From Isoetes taiwanensis (Eukaryota > Streptophyta > Lycopodiopsida > Isoetales > Isoetaceae), in contig JAJEKV010000020.1 in the NCBI GenBank assembly GCA_021234155.1, forward strand, positions 1,909,275 through 1,973,274: a DNA stretch of 64,000 bases, in the 5' to 3' direction. Shown here piece after piece: positions 23,624-35,705 of the stretch. The translations under genes and the position numbers were made by a program. The stretch's first letter is position 1. Every line of letters starts with the position of its first letter. The notes below the pieces were generated by a model, which saw only the letters and a program-made list of their open reading frames with translations, did no database searches and was not told where the DNA came from.

Positions 23624-25014
23624 ATGGCTCGCCCAACCTTGCAGCAGTGGTATATGGACGGAGAGCATTGGGATCCTGCGGTTCCCTTTGATCTTCTTCA
23701 CCCCTACCTGCTCCAACAGGTAGATCTTATTTCTAACATGCAGGCACATCCGGATTACGCCGCCTTTCTTCAGTTTTACTGTGAAGAGATTGTACCTGCA
23801 TGTGTTTACAATGATGATGATGCGCAGCTCTATCTTGACTTCCACACCCTGCACCAGATGTTAGGGGGTGATGAGCATGCCCGGAATGTCGTCAAGGGCA
23901 TAAGGAGGCGGGGGACAGACCTCCCTATTGTTACAATAGATTGGGAAACTTGTTTTGAGGCCCGATTTGCACTGGCCATCATCATGGACGAGTACATTGA
24001 GGACGAGGAGATAGCTGCTGAGCATTCCTCGACGCCTGTACCTTCTGACCCGGAAGACGACGAAGTCGTCGACGAGCAGGATTTTGTAAGGTGGAAGGAA
24101 CTTGCCACTGAAGCCCCTGCCAGCCGACAGAAAGCCCTCAAGCTCGAAGGGCTAAACCTTCTTCCTACAGTACTCTTGAATAACCAAGAGTACCTGATTT
24201 TTGAGAACATTATGTGGGTCTACCGCGTCATTACTGGGATCCGCCGCAAAAAGATAGAGGTCCTCTATGACCTTGCTGAGAGTATTGCCAAGATGACTTC
24301 ATTGACTTTACCACACCGGTTGTGAATCCCTCACCAGTCGAGCACTTATTGGTATATCAGCCCGAAGAACAAGAGCCCGTTGAGACTCTTTTGTCACTTC
24401 GGCAGTTCTTATTGAGTGACACACCACAGCCTCCAGAGGAGCACTTTGCAGCTCAGACGCGGCCCCATCTCGCAGACCCGCCCTTGCAAATCACCATGGG
24501 AGAGGTGGATCAGGACGAGGAAGATCTTTGGGACACCAAGGTCAGCCTTAGGGATGACAAGGAAGACGAAGAGGAGGAGAAGATCCCCGTGAACTTGGAA
24601 AAGGAAGCGGAGACCTCCAGAGATCCTCAGATTAGGGCAATGGGCAACCATGTGCCCCGGTTCTTTCTCTCAGCCTTTCGGCAAGGAGAGGTGTTGTTCT
24701 TCTCCAAGAACCTAGGGCCTTCTTCTGCAACTTCTTGGTGGGTGCTCCGAGTCATATCCACTTCAGCGGGCCATAAGAAGATTGATTATCACGCCACCAC
24801 TATTACTTTGGTCCGTAGGGATTTGGCTATAGCAGCATTGGGGGATGTGGCGGGCTGCACTAATATGCGCCTCCTTGTGGCGGCACCTTTGGCCACTTGC
24901 TTGCCACCGGAGGCAGCATCTCGAGCCGCCCTCTCCGCTAGCCCCAGTACCACTTTGATGCGTTATCGTCCACCTCCTCAACCTATGGACGAAGAGGAGG
25001 GACCTAGTTCCTAG
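23624..25014 (+). pseudogene. E1 ORF-B: unknown acidic protein, one frameshift
   Basis: It starts at ATG 23624 (MARPTLQQWYMDGEHWDP). The first frame stops at 24325. The next frame is open across the junction and reads FIDFTTPVVNPSPVEHLLVY, so a 1-bp loss near 24292 probably split one protein of about 460 aa. It is rich in Asp/Glu, with acidic tracts near 24000-24070 and 24540-24600, and has no motif I recognise. It lies between the H3-like ORF and gag, on the same strand. It may be an accessory protein of this retrotransposon lineage. Confidence 0.5.
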
Positions 25015-25154
25015 ATAATTGTATTATACATTTTGCATTGAGAGTAGTTGGGAAGTTTTGGTTGGCAATTTCTTTAGCCATTTTGTAAGTTATGATGGTC
25101 ATCCTCTTATTAATTGGGACTATTGTATTAATGAATATAATCAAAATTGTTTTC

Positions 25155-25697
25155 TTCCATGATGGGTTCTTCTATCTATTGGAATTGAGGGTATAACAAA
25201 ATTGTTCGAGGTTCTATATTCACTTCTATCGTCTTGCAGAAGAGACACTCGAGGAGTACGAAGAGAGGATTACCGATCAAATAAGGAGGGATGATCCCGG
25301 GCCGCCCGACCAGGATTATGGCCAAAGATATGGCGAGTACCCGGAATGGGACGAAGGTTACGAGATGGAACCCGCGCCACCAGGGGAGCCCTATGATCCA
25401 GCCAAGGGGATGGAGGTAGTTAACATCCTCAGAGAACGGGCCTTCGACGACCTGAAATAGACCCTTCGCCGCACATGGGACTATTGAGATATGTCCAGGC
25501 ACGAAGCTTTCGAGGATGCCAACGACCACTTGTGGCAAATCTTCTATGCGTTAAGGAGGCTTTTCAATCTCCTTATTATTAGCCCCACATGGGACTACCA
25601 ACCTGTTATCGTCCAGGCCTGGGCATGTTACAAGCTCGTCAGAGCTGTACGTGAAAGTGTTCGCTACTCAATCCTGTACCCTTTCGCGAACCCCTAG
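25155..25697 (+). pseudogene. E1 ORF-C: unknown region before gag
   Basis: An open frame from about 25155 without a clear ATG reads FYRLAEETLEEYEERITDQI and ends at TAG 25459. Another frame (25491-25697) reads DANDHLWQIFYALRRLFNLL and stops before gag. The codon usage and acidic composition resemble ORF-B. This may be the broken 3' part of ORF-B or a separate small protein. No domain recognised. Confidence 0.35.
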
Positions 25698-25919
25698 GTC
25701 CAGACCCCTCAGTTCTGTTTTGCTATGTTTCAGTATGACTAAGGAAGTGCCCATGTATAAGATCCACCTGTGTATTATATAACCTTAAGTTGATAACTAC
25801 CTTTTGTGTGAAGTTCTTCAATGTAACAGTTATTTGACTCATAATTAAAATCTTTCCTTTCGTTTTTTTATTTACTCTTTCTTTGGTACTACCCAAAACG
25901 ATCTTGTTTGTAAAACTTG

Positions 25920-27257
25920 ATGTTGCTGTTGCTCAATATAGACGGTGCACGCAACGCCGCCTGGCAGACACCCTCAAATGCCAGTAGATTAACACCAGAA
26001 CAGGAACTGATGTTAATAAAAAGACAGTTAGGCGGGTTACAGGCTTATGTGTTGCATGCCAACCCACCACAGCATGTACAAGAAGACGGACCGGAGTTAC
26101 CTCCGCTACCGCCTAGTCCACCTACACAGCAGCCGTCCCCACCTGAAACTAGCCCTATACCTACACAGAGGAGGCCCCATTCTAAACGTCGTCGGAGTTC
26201 CTCTAGGGACAGTGTCACCTCCTCACAATCAGCCACTTCTGTGTCTTCTGAATCGTCGGTATCATCCGGTGACCATGCAAAGCGCCGGGACAAGGAGTAC
26301 CGCAAGACGGTTGATACAGCCATAACTAGTATATGGAAGAATAGGAAACTGGCCCAGTTTGATGGGAAATCTAGAGGCGGATTGAATGCCGAGTCCTGGT
26401 TGGACGAAATGAAGGAATTTAGGAAGTCCTATGGCATGACAGAAAAGGATACAGGGAAGGTTGCCACCACCAACCTTACAGGAGCTGCCCGTATTTGGTG
26501 GAAGGGCTATGCTAGAGCCAAGCATCTGGATAGAAGCAGGTGCAAGTTTAAGAAGTTTGCTAAAGCTTTTAAGTCGCATTATGTGCCTCGTGCGCATAAA
26601 TGCCAGCAAATTCAGACCTTTTACAGGTTAGAGAAGAAGGGTATGTCGGTTCAGGCTTACACGGATGAGTTTATGCGCTTGAGACTGTATGTACCAGGTA
26701 TGAATGAAAAGAGGGCAGTGGAAGGCTATATTGAAGGATTGGCCCCATCAATCAAACGAATGGTTAAGGCCATAGACCCGAAATCAGTGGCAGAGGCGGA
26801 GGCTAAAGCATTGAGCCTCGAGGAGGACACACCAAGGAACCAGTATCAGCGTCCTGCTCCTTATTCGCAGCCACGGCCGTCCACACCTTACAAACCCCGC
26901 TCGCCAAGTCCGGGGCCCTCTCAGCAGAACTCTTATGGCCGCCAGGAAAGGAAAGTCACCTTCAGCACGCTCGATAAACAGAACAATGTCGATAAGGAAG
27001 TTCGGAACCTCTTACAGTCTATTCCTAAAGAGGCCCGAGAACAGCTCCGCCGAGATAAGGCATGCTACAGGTGTATGCGGCCCGGGCACTTCATGCAGAA
27101 TTGTCCTTATGTCACGCAGACTGCCCAGCTGGCCATGGCCGACCTCGATTGGGACGATCTTGAGTCAACACTACCTGTCGAGGAGGACGCTCCCGAGTAT
27201 ATTCACGGTGCGTCTCATATCCTTGCAGCTATAGAAACCGGCAATGCTGAAAGTTAG
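25920..27257 (+). CDS. E1 Gag (capsid and zinc knuckle)
   Basis: Structural Gag protein that forms the particle and packages the RNA. A Pro/Ser-rich N-terminus and an SSRDSVTSSQ-type serine tract are followed by the retrotransposon gag domain (WLDEMKEFRKSYGM, GAARIWWKGYARAKHLDR, FYRLEKKGMSVQAYTDEFMR). One CCHC knuckle, CYRCMRPGHFMQNC, lies near the end (about 27060-27105). The frame ends at a TAG (27255-27257). The same frame continues open into the protease, so gag and pol were probably one polyprotein interrupted by a single in-frame stop. Confidence 0.9.
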   Translation: MLLLLNIDGARNAAWQTPSNASRLTPEQELMLIKRQLGGLQAYVLHANPPQHVQEDGPELPPLPPSPPTQQPSPPETSPIPTQRRPHSKRRRSSSRDSVTSSQSATSVSSESSVSSGDHAKRRDKEYRKTVDTAITSIWKNRKLAQFDGKSRGGLNAESWLDEMKEFRKSYGMTEKDTGKVATTNLTGAARIWWKGYARAKHLDRSRCKFKKFAKAFKSHYVPRAHKCQQIQTFYRLEKKGMSVQAYTDEFMRLRLYVPGMNEKRAVEGYIEGLAPSIKRMVKAIDPKSVAEAEAKALSLEEDTPRNQYQRPAPYSQPRPSTPYKPRSPSPGPSQQNSYGRQERKVTFSTLDKQNNVDKEVRNLLQSIPKEAREQLRRDKACYRCMRPGHFMQNCPYVTQTAQLAMADLDWDDLESTLPVEEDAPEYIHGASHILAAIETGNAES

Positions 27258-28890
27258 CCTGCTGTCATTTCCACCATAGGTCAAGTAGACAGTAAGCCTT
27301 TTGTAATTCTTATGGATACGGGAAGTACCCATAATTTTGCTTCTCCTAGAATGGCCCAGGTCTTACAGCTGGAAACCTTGAGGTCCCGACCGAGGCCTGT
27401 CACTCTAGCCAGTGGTAGGGTCAGACATACTCATGGCCGTCGCATCAATCTTAAGATGCAGTTGTCAGGTGCACCAGTTGTTATGGGTGCCGAGTTGATG
27501 GATGTTGGCAAATACGACCTCATTGTTGGTATGGAATTCTTGGCATCTGCAAAGGCCAACATAGACTGCGAGAAACGGGAAGTTACCTTCAACGCAGCTA
27601 ATGGAGCCCGTGTAACTATAAAAGGTGAACCATTCAAACCTATCATGCAGTCTATGTCCATCAGACAGTTAGATAAAGTTATACGCAAGGAAAAGCTCCT
27701 CTGCGTCCTCAGACTTGCCTCCATTGAGTCAGATAATAAGCAGAACCGTATGAGTCCCCCAGAGTTGGCAGAGCTTAAGAAGCAGCTTCAGGAGTTATTA
27801 AACCTAGGTTTCATTCGACCTAGTGTTTCGCCTTTTGGCGCTCCTATTCTTTTTGTTAAGAAAAAATATGGCTCCTTGAGGATGTGTATTGATTATCGGC
27901 AACTCAACAAGCATACCATCAAGAATCGCTATGCTTTGCCTAGAGCAGATGATCTAATGGATCAGTTGCAAGGGGCCAAGTATTTCTCAAAGATTGATCT
28001 ACGCTCCGGATACCATCCGATAAGGATTAAAGAGGAGGACATCCATAAATCTGCTTTTCGCACTAGGTATGGGCATTATGAGTTTACAGTTATGCCTTTT
28101 GGATTAACTAATGCCCCAGCAACTTTCATGCGACTAATGAATGATGTCTTCCGACAATACCTGGATGATTTTGTTGTCATTTTTTTTTACGACATTCTTA
28201 TCTATAGTAAGACCCTAGAGGAGCATGAGAAAAATCTTAGAATGGCCCTACAAAAGCTAAGACGTCATCAGCTCTTTGCCAAGTTCTCTAAGTGCAAGTT
28301 TGCCACTCCGAAGGTTGATTATTTGGGCCATGTCATCTCGGCAGAGGGAATTGCTACAGACCCAGCAAAGATAGAGGCCGTAAGGGAATGGCCTATTCCA
28401 GGAAATGTTTTCGAGGTCCGAAGTTTCCTGGGCTTAGCGGGATATTACCGGAAATTTGTAAAGGATTTTGCAAGGATTGCAGCACCCCTTACAAATCTTA
28501 CAAAGCATGAGAAGGTGAAGGATTGGATGGAGCACTGGAATGCAAAGGTTCAGGGAAGTTTCCAGCAGCTTAAAGATGCCTTAACGTCAGTACCAGTTCT
28601 CACATTGCCTGACCCTGAGAAGGATAAACTAGTGGCGACAGATGCCAGTAAGATTGCCACCGGTGGAGTCCTAATGCAGGAGGGGAGAGTTATTGCCTAT
28701 GATTCAAAGAAAATGAATGAAAACGGAGCAACGATACCCTACCCATGACCAGGAATTGTTAGCCATTATCCGTGCCCTGCGGATATGGAGACACTACCTT
28801 CTTGGTAGAAGATTCCAGTTAGATACAGATCATCAAAGTCTCCGTTATTTATCCACCCAGCCGAATCTCAACCTCCGTCAGAGGAGATGA
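27258..28890 (+). pseudogene. E1 Pol part 1: protease, reverse transcriptase, RNase H
   Basis: In the Gag frame, the retropepsin motif [13 protein letters not shown] is at about 27305. It is followed by the reverse transcriptase ([34 protein letters not shown]) and RNase H ([16 protein letters not shown]). The RT catalytic box, normally IDDIL, reads FFYDIL: codon 28188-28190 is TAC, so the first Asp of the pair is Tyr. A frameshift near 28735 moves RNase H into another frame ([20 protein letters not shown]), and a TGA at about 28888 stands where Trp is usual. This copy cannot make active RT. Confidence 0.92.
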
Positions 28891-30566
28891 ATGGAATTTC
28901 TGGAGGAATATGATTTTGAGATTATGTATAAGCCTGGCAAGCACAATGTGGTTGCGGATGCATTGTCACGCCATCCCTTGGTAACGCGAACCCATTGTAA
29001 TGCAATTTCTACACTCACCAGTGAGTTTGGGAAGCAGATAGAATGGACCTTGGCCACGGATCCCGAGTTCTGTGAAGTTTGGGATAGTTTGGCTAAGGAA
29101 GCTCGCACAGATAAGGAGCGTGAAGCTTTCTGTTCGTATAAGAAAGAGGGCAACTTGTTATATTACAAAGACAAGTTGTGTGTAACTGAGACTTCGGGAG
29201 TGCGTAAGCTAATCCTCCACGACACGCACAACAGCCCTATAGCTGGCCATGCAGGGTTTATGAAGACCTACTTTAAGATTCGCTCCAGCTATTTCTGGCC
29301 TTCGATGAAAAAGGACATTGCCAGATACATTAAGCAGTGTCAGGTGTGTCAGCAAACCAAAGCTGAGCAGTTAAGGATTCCAGGCGAGTTGCAACCTCTG
29401 GATGTGCCCAACGCCAAATGGGAAGTGATAACCATGGATTTCATTGTGGCCCTTCCACGTACTCTCCGTGGATATGATGCCTTAATGGTAGTGGTCGACA
29501 AATTGTCCAAAATGGCGCATTTCTTGCCATGTCGTACCACAGATACAGCCTTTGATACTGCTCTGCTTTTTGCCAAGGAGATCTTCAGGTTACACGGAAT
29601 GCCACGAGTTATTATATCCGACAGGGATCCCAAATTTGTAAGTGCATTCTGGAAAGATTTCTTTGCCAGGTCATCCAGACCAAGCTTGCTATGAGTACAG
29701 CGTATCATCCTCAAACAGATGGTCAGACAGAACGTACCAATCGCATTATAGAGGATATGCTGCGAAGTTATGTGTGGAGTAAGCAATCACAATGGGCTGA
29801 CTATATTTATCTGGTCGAGTTCGCCTACAACAGCATGAAGCAGGAGTCTTCCAGAATGTCTCCCTTTATGATAAATTATGGCTACCAATGTCTAACTCCA
29901 GATACATGGCACAACCCCGTTTCGAAAGTGGAGGTTTCTCAACAACTCCTCCTGGAGATGCAAGCTCTGGTCGAAGAAGTTCGTGGTTACTTGTTAGCTG
30001 CACGCAGTCGTCAAAAGAGTGTAGCCGATAAGCACAGAACCCCACGCGTTTTCCAGGTGGGTGAATCAGTTTGGCTTAAGATTAAGGTCAAACAAGCCAA
30101 GCTTAAGATTGGCAACTGCAAGAAGTTGGCACCCAAATGGGCGGGACCGTTCAAAATTATTGAGCGTGTTGGAGAACAGGCATATCGCTTGGATTTGCCG
30201 CCCCGCTTGAAGATCCACAAGGTCTTTCACGTGAGTCTTCTGAAACAACACACCCCTGATCCAGAGGAGGTTTTGGATACCCCAACCCTCCTAGAAATGA
30301 CAGAGGAGCAGCTGGAAATAGTGCCTGAAGCTCTTCTTGATCGTGCTTATAAACAAACCAGAAGGACTCAAATGTTGCAATACTTGGTTAAGTGGAAGCA
30401 CTTACCAGTTGAGGATGCTACTTGGGTGATGAAGATAGACCTTGACAAGCACTATCCGGACTTCATGCGGGAATCTCAAGGCCGCACCATCAACGATGCT
30501 ATCAACCCCGCAGCCGGCGGTAAGCTTGAAAGCTTGATTGCCAAGAGTAGCGCTCCACAGGGGTAG
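28891..30566 (+). pseudogene. E1 Pol part 2: RNase H end, integrase, chromodomain
   Basis: It continues with the RNase H end (PGKHNVVADALSRHP), then integrase with its zinc-binding CQVCQQTK and catalytic residues in ITMDFIVALP, IISDRDPKF and DGQTERTN (D, D, E all present). A frameshift near 29670 separates the second Asp from the Glu. The C-terminus (about 30350-30470) carries a chromodomain: QYLVKWKHLPVEDATWV. Chromodomains in this clade recognise methylated histone H3 or related heterochromatin and bias integration. The final stop is at 30566. Confidence 0.92.
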
Positions 30567-31131
30567 ATGCATCGTAAATCATAATAGTCACCGATGATGA
30601 GATCACCTTGGTGTTCTCTAGGAAGTGGTATACTGTCAATGTTGACATCACCACGACATAGTTGATAGGCCGCGCTCATTTCGGCTATAATGGGAACTTC
30701 ACCATTCCCTATGCTGCAGTGAATTGCAAACCATAGACATGATAGGTTCCCAGGTAGATAGCGTTTTCTTTTATTTATTATAAGGGGGTGGTCCCTTCAA
30801 CCACAATCTAATTATATATACTGATATGCTGACATGTGCAGGCCAGTGAGTAGTACGTGACCTGCCCATGTTAGAGGGTTGCTGATGGCCCGAACTTTTC
30901 AGTTTTATTTTATCTACACGTCTTGTTTTGTTATTACTCTAATGTTGATATTGGACCTCGGTCCTTGAATTTCTTGATTATGATAATCATGTGAAATGCA
31001 CCTCGGTGCTTAAACTGTTTTAAACTTTAAAGTTTTTAATATATTACCTTCGGAAATAAGGAATTATCTTCCTTCATAATGTGATTTCCTATATTTGTAT
31101 CTAACCCAATGCTGAGGACAGCATTAATTCT
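30567..31131 (+). other. E1 3' untranslated region
   Basis: Non-coding stretch between the pol stop and the polypurine tract. No recognisable ORF. Confidence 0.6.
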
Positions 31132-31144
31132 AAGGAGGGGAGAC
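31132..31144 (+). other. E1 polypurine tract
   Basis: AAGGAGGGGAGAC directly abuts the 3' LTR, the expected plus-strand primer position. Confidence 0.9.
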
Positions 31145-32825
31145 TGTGACGTTCCAAGTATTTATACGGTATACGTATAAATATATTGACACGTCACCCA
31201 GTATAGATACGCCACCATGGGGTATGGTAACCTAGGGGGTTGACCTAAAAGGGATTAAATTAGCTATGCTAATTTAACCATTAAGGATAATAACCTATAA
31301 TTAAGGAATTAATAATTAAAAAGGATAATTAAGCTAATTATAGTTTGGGAAGGCGCCACCTGGCCAAACTCGATTGGCCAGCATGGTGAATGCTACTTTG
31401 ATCCATTAAGGTGGATCACCACCCCCATATCAACCATAATTGACCAAGAGGAGCTGAGCGCCTACTTACCTTTGCCAAGCTGAGCGCCACCTTTACCCAG
31501 CTGAGCGCCACCCTTGCCTAGTATTTGTACCTGTGTAACCAGAGCTGAGCATCGAGTCCCAGAAGGATGGAGGCACCAAACGATAACGGGTCCAGCAGGA
31601 ATACAGGTGGGTGGTTAGTGTAGCTTGGGAATTCTAGGGTAGCGCCCCCGTTGGGCACTTGTTGTGTTGTTTTGTCTGTTCTCTCTGTGTTTTACTCGTA
31701 GGAACTAACCCTTGATTGTAAAGGTAAGTTCTCTTTATATTCTGATTCTGGTTTTGCTCTCAAAGGATAGATTGATAGTTCTTTGCATAGTCTGATAGTT
31801 CTTTGCATAGTCTTACTCTGGAAATGGGGGAACTAAGGGGGGTAGAGACCTATGAGCTCATGTACGCTAGTATGCTCCTAGATAGAACCCTGTAATATTC
31901 CCATTAGATGCGGCCTGTGTACAAGAGACCACCGGGTCGTAGTTGCTATGGTCTGGCTTAGCACCAGAGAAGGGACACAGTGGTGAAGTGGGGGTGGGGT
32001 CTTGCACGAACATAAAAGGCTCCTGAGACTCCTACAGTGGGCTAGGCCTGATAGCCGGTCACGTAGAGGGCCAGGTATGGGTTTGACACTCCCTGGGTGT
32101 AGAGGTGTGATCCGTATGGAGCATCTTGCACTTTGAGTAGATTTAGGGTGAGTAAGTTGGGTACGGATGCGGGGGTCGCTGATGCGGCACGTATTCTCTA
32201 GCTCACCCATGGAACCACTGTGATCCTGGAAGGGGACGCTTCCCCGACCTGCCTCATCGGACCGGGGCGTCATGAACCCTGGAGTAGACTCAAAAGGGTG
32301 ATACCTTGAGTTTGCGTCTCCGGAAGGCTATAGCGAAGCCATAGCGTGGATCGATCCATCTGCAAAGTGTGCACAGGAGGGGCGGATGGAGTGGACAACC
32401 CTAGTCGATGTTCTATGCCAGCCAACGCCATGCCAAGACTCGGTCTGCTGATCTCTTGAGGCCCAGCCGTCAGGCGATCCTCACTGGAGTCTGAGCCGGG
32501 GTAGACCCTGTGGTTTGGGGTGTTTTCTTAGTTTTAGATGCATATTCTTTGCCGTTGGTATTTGGATGGATGCGCCACCCCTCGTGGTGGTTATTTATAT
32601 ATATAATTTATGTTGTGTCCTAACCCTTGTATTCATGCTTCTGCGACGTAGGAGCCCATCGAAGGCGTGGGCCGAATGACACCTCTGTGCCCTTCACTCG
32701 AGCATCTCTACGTAGATGGCCCAGGTCAGACGGAGGGCCCTGCTCATGGCGAGATGGTTGCCATGGGAGGGGAAAGTCCCCGTATGTATACGGCCAGGGG
32801 TCGTATATATTCAGGGAGCGTCACA
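31145..32825 (+). repeat. E1 3' LTR
   Basis: It starts TGTGACGTTCCAAG and ends GGGAGCGTCACA, followed by the GTCGA duplication. It has a small internal duplication (GATAGTTCTTTGCATAGTCT) at about 31770-31810 not seen in the 5' copy. Confidence 0.95.
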
Positions 32826-32830
32826 GTCGA

Positions 32831-33446
32831 TGCGGATTAAAAGCTGTTATAGTTGTGTTTAGGTTTTAGATTCCCTTCCCTTGCACGTTTTCTCAAAATG
32901 TGTTGCTTGCAAAGCCATGCTCTGGATGATCGGACAAAAGCCTCCACACAGATGTCACACGAGATAAAAGCCTATAGAAAATCCTCTCATCAGTTCGGCA
33001 CAATAAAATCATGTGCAAAATATGAGGCTTAGGATATAATCAACAATTTGTTTCACGCATCCAACTGATAGAAATTGAAACCAAGATCAAAACTTGCAGG
33101 CCTCATATCTTAGAAACCCTACGATGGAGTCGTCACAACTTTGCAATGCAAGAACATCTGGAGTTTGTGACCCCTTCTCTGAAGCAACGATCCCAAGGAT
33201 CGCAATAGCGGATCCCAACGATCCCAAGGATCCCAAGGCCCCAACATACAATCTGGGGCATATGATGGACAAATCCAACAACTGAGATACTATAATCGAA
33301 ACGAAAGGTGCCCAAAGGCCCAACATATGATCTGGGGCATATATGATGGACAAATCCAACAACTGAGATAGTCCAGGGTGATTGACTTTGATAAATTTTG
33401 TTTGACCATTTAACATTGTCAGGAGTGGCATGACCATGTCTGTGTG
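32831..33446. other. Spacer between E1 and E3 with short repeats
   Basis: No gene supported. A CCCAACATA...GATGGACAAATCCAACAACTGAGATA unit of about 60 bp occurs twice at about 33241-33370, next to GATCCCAA repeats at about 33190-33240. Confidence 0.5.
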
Positions 33447-33451
33447 GTTAG

Positions 33452-35662
33452 TGTTGCCCATTTCTGGCAACATGGACCAGCATCTATGTATCAAAACCTT
33501 TGTTTCATCTATATTTCCTCTAAGGAAAAGTTTCAGGCTATTGTAATCCCATTAGAGTTTGGAAGACATTTGACCAAGTTTGGAAGACATTGGGGATCTC
33601 CTTTTATAGCCTAATCTTTCCCTTGAGATAAAACACCTTCTAGACACATTCCCATTTGTTTAACATTTTCCTTTGATTTGAAGATCAGGCAAAGGCTATA
33701 GCAAGTTTATCAAGGAAGCACAAGATTTTTTACCAAAGCTCAACCTTTTGCTTGAGTTGCATTAGTAGTTTGAAGTCACACACATGAGGATGCCATCTTG
33801 GAAGTGAAATGTGCTCTTATTCTAGCCTTGAAGTTTGGAAGACCCTTATAGAAGTTTGGAAGACCCTTAGGCTTTGAGCAAACGTATTTTCACTATGAGG
33901 TATGATTTGAGCATTAGAGACAATCTGAGATGAAATCAAGTGCTACAGAGGTACCCATCTTGTCTTCATTCCATATCCACCTTTTTATGCCCTATGAACC
34001 TTTTATAACCTTTCTTTCACCCTTTTTTCCACTTTTGAGACTTTTTCCCATCTTTTTCCCATGACTTTTTCACCATCCCTATGTTGCAATATTCATTGAC
34101 CATGGGTCAAAATGGACAAAAATTCAAATGTTTCAGTTTGACTTGAAAACCTTCTAGATGTAAAGCTTGGCAAAAAAGAGATAACTTGGCCTTTTTAAAT
34201 TTGAAAAAAACCCTTGGGAAGGCCTTCAAAATTGGATTCTTGGGATGCGTGCCAAAAAAATAAAAAAACCTATTCTAGCCTATCTACCCTATGTATTTCC
34301 ACCTCACCCCCCCATTTCCATCTCATTTCCACGTGGCGGCCAGGGGGGGCGGTTACACCGGCTGGGTCCCCCCCTCTGCGTGGCACGCACTGATTAATAG
34401 TTGAGTCGAGCACTTTTCCTTATATACCGAGCCTCCGGAACCACTCCCTGTGGGATATATCATCCTTAAGAATTTTCGATGAACCCTAAGAAATAGAGGA
34501 ACCTGCTAAATCCGGCCAATTCGTGCCATAATTTGATTGAATCCCGCCAATTTTCTCCCGAAATCAGCTCCTGAACCTTTTCCGAGATCTCAGTGATCCT
34601 CTGTGGCACTTGATTTGATAGAAATTGCTCAATTTGGGCCTTAAATCACTCGGCCGAGCTAGTTTTGTGAAAAAAACAGTTCTTAAACCAGCATTCCAGA
34701 TCAAATCGGGACGCCCCTCAGAGATATACCTCTGTGATTTTGGCGCACTGAATATTTTGATATCATTTTGCTCTGCTCTGCTCAGATTCCAGCTCTACTT
34801 CGTTCGAGATTGAAGTCCCGGTTCGTTGTGACCTGTTCAGCATCGAAGCACCTCGATTGCAAACTTAAATAATCATTCCATATTACTTCATTGGTATTTT
34901 TGAAGCCCTCGAAAGACTCATACAGTCTTGAAATTGCTCTCAAGCATTATTACTCAAGCATTATTATTTTCGAAACTTTGGTAATACCCTGTTGACATTA
35001 TCAACTTTCTGTACCACATTAAACAAGACCAAAAACACTTACTCAGAGATTATATCTTCTTCAGATAGTTGTATTTCATCCTTATAGGAATCCTAGAAAC
35101 CTATACATTCGGAGAAAACATATAAAAAGATTTCTTTTCATAACTGTTACAGAGTTTGTTCTTTTCTTGAGGTTTTGTTTACTTACAGGAAAACTAAAAC
35201 ATCCTTTTGCTATTCAAACCTTTTGCACGTGATCTAGAGGCTATTTTGAAGTTGTCTGCACAGATCCCAACCCAAAATTTCCCATCAAACTCCATCTGCA
35301 AAATTTGGCTCTCTGTTTTGGCACTGGCCAACTTTTTGACCTGCCTTTGACCTCGATTTTCTTGACCCTCCCTTATTCAAATCAAGTCAAATCTTCTCCA
35401 CCATTTTCCTCTGCTTGTTGACCACTTATAACACCAATCAGATCTTCAAAATCTCTCAAGGTGTGTCTACAAGTTCAGTTTTTGCTCTGACAGTTTTTTC
35501 AGTTTCAGGGACTCTAGTGATTTTGAAAAAACTAGCACTTCAAAAATGAATTTTCTGGTTTCATATGACAAGGATTGATCACCCTAAGTGATCTGGAGGT
35601 TCTAACCATTCTGTTTAAGATTCCTTTGAGGTTAGGCTAAAATTCCAGGTTTTAGGCTAACA
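33452..35662 (+). repeat. E3 5' LTR
   Basis: It starts TGTTGCCCATTTCTGGCAACATGG (the first part itself an inverted repeat) and ends TTTAGGCTAACA. It is matched by 41675-43992. Confidence 0.93.
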
Positions 35663-35665
35663 TTT

Positions 35666-35682
35666 TGGAGGTTCTACCGAGA
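35666..35682 (+). other. Candidate E3 primer-binding site
   Basis: TGGAGGTTCTACCGAGA begins with TGG three bases after the LTR, as a tRNA CCA-end complement should. I cannot name the tRNA. Confidence 0.5.
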
Positions 35683-35705
35683 TTTTCACCTGGAAATTGA
35701 ACTCC

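Larger units (their letters stand above)
14295..32825 (+). mobile_element. E1: chromodomain Ty3/gypsy LTR retrotransposon with histone H3-like ORF
   Basis: A structurally complete LTR retrotransposon. LTRs lie at 14295-15952 and 31145-32825, with target duplication GTCGA at 14290-14294 and 32826-32830. The primer site is for initiator tRNA-Met and there is a polypurine tract before the 3' LTR. Order on the plus strand: H3-like ORF-A, unknown ORF-B, unknown ORF-C, Gag, protease, reverse transcriptase, RNase H, integrase, chromodomain. Extra ORFs upstream of gag are not standard for this group. A 5.5 kb element is inserted in its 5' leader. Several frameshifts, stops and a mutated RT catalytic Asp make this copy inactive. 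Its LTRs are homologous to those of E2 at 57.3 kb. Confidence 0.93.

Noticed and set aside
34625-34813. 62-codon open frame repeated at 42858-43046
   Set aside because: Identical because both lie in the E3 LTRs; no family resemblance and no conserved start context.
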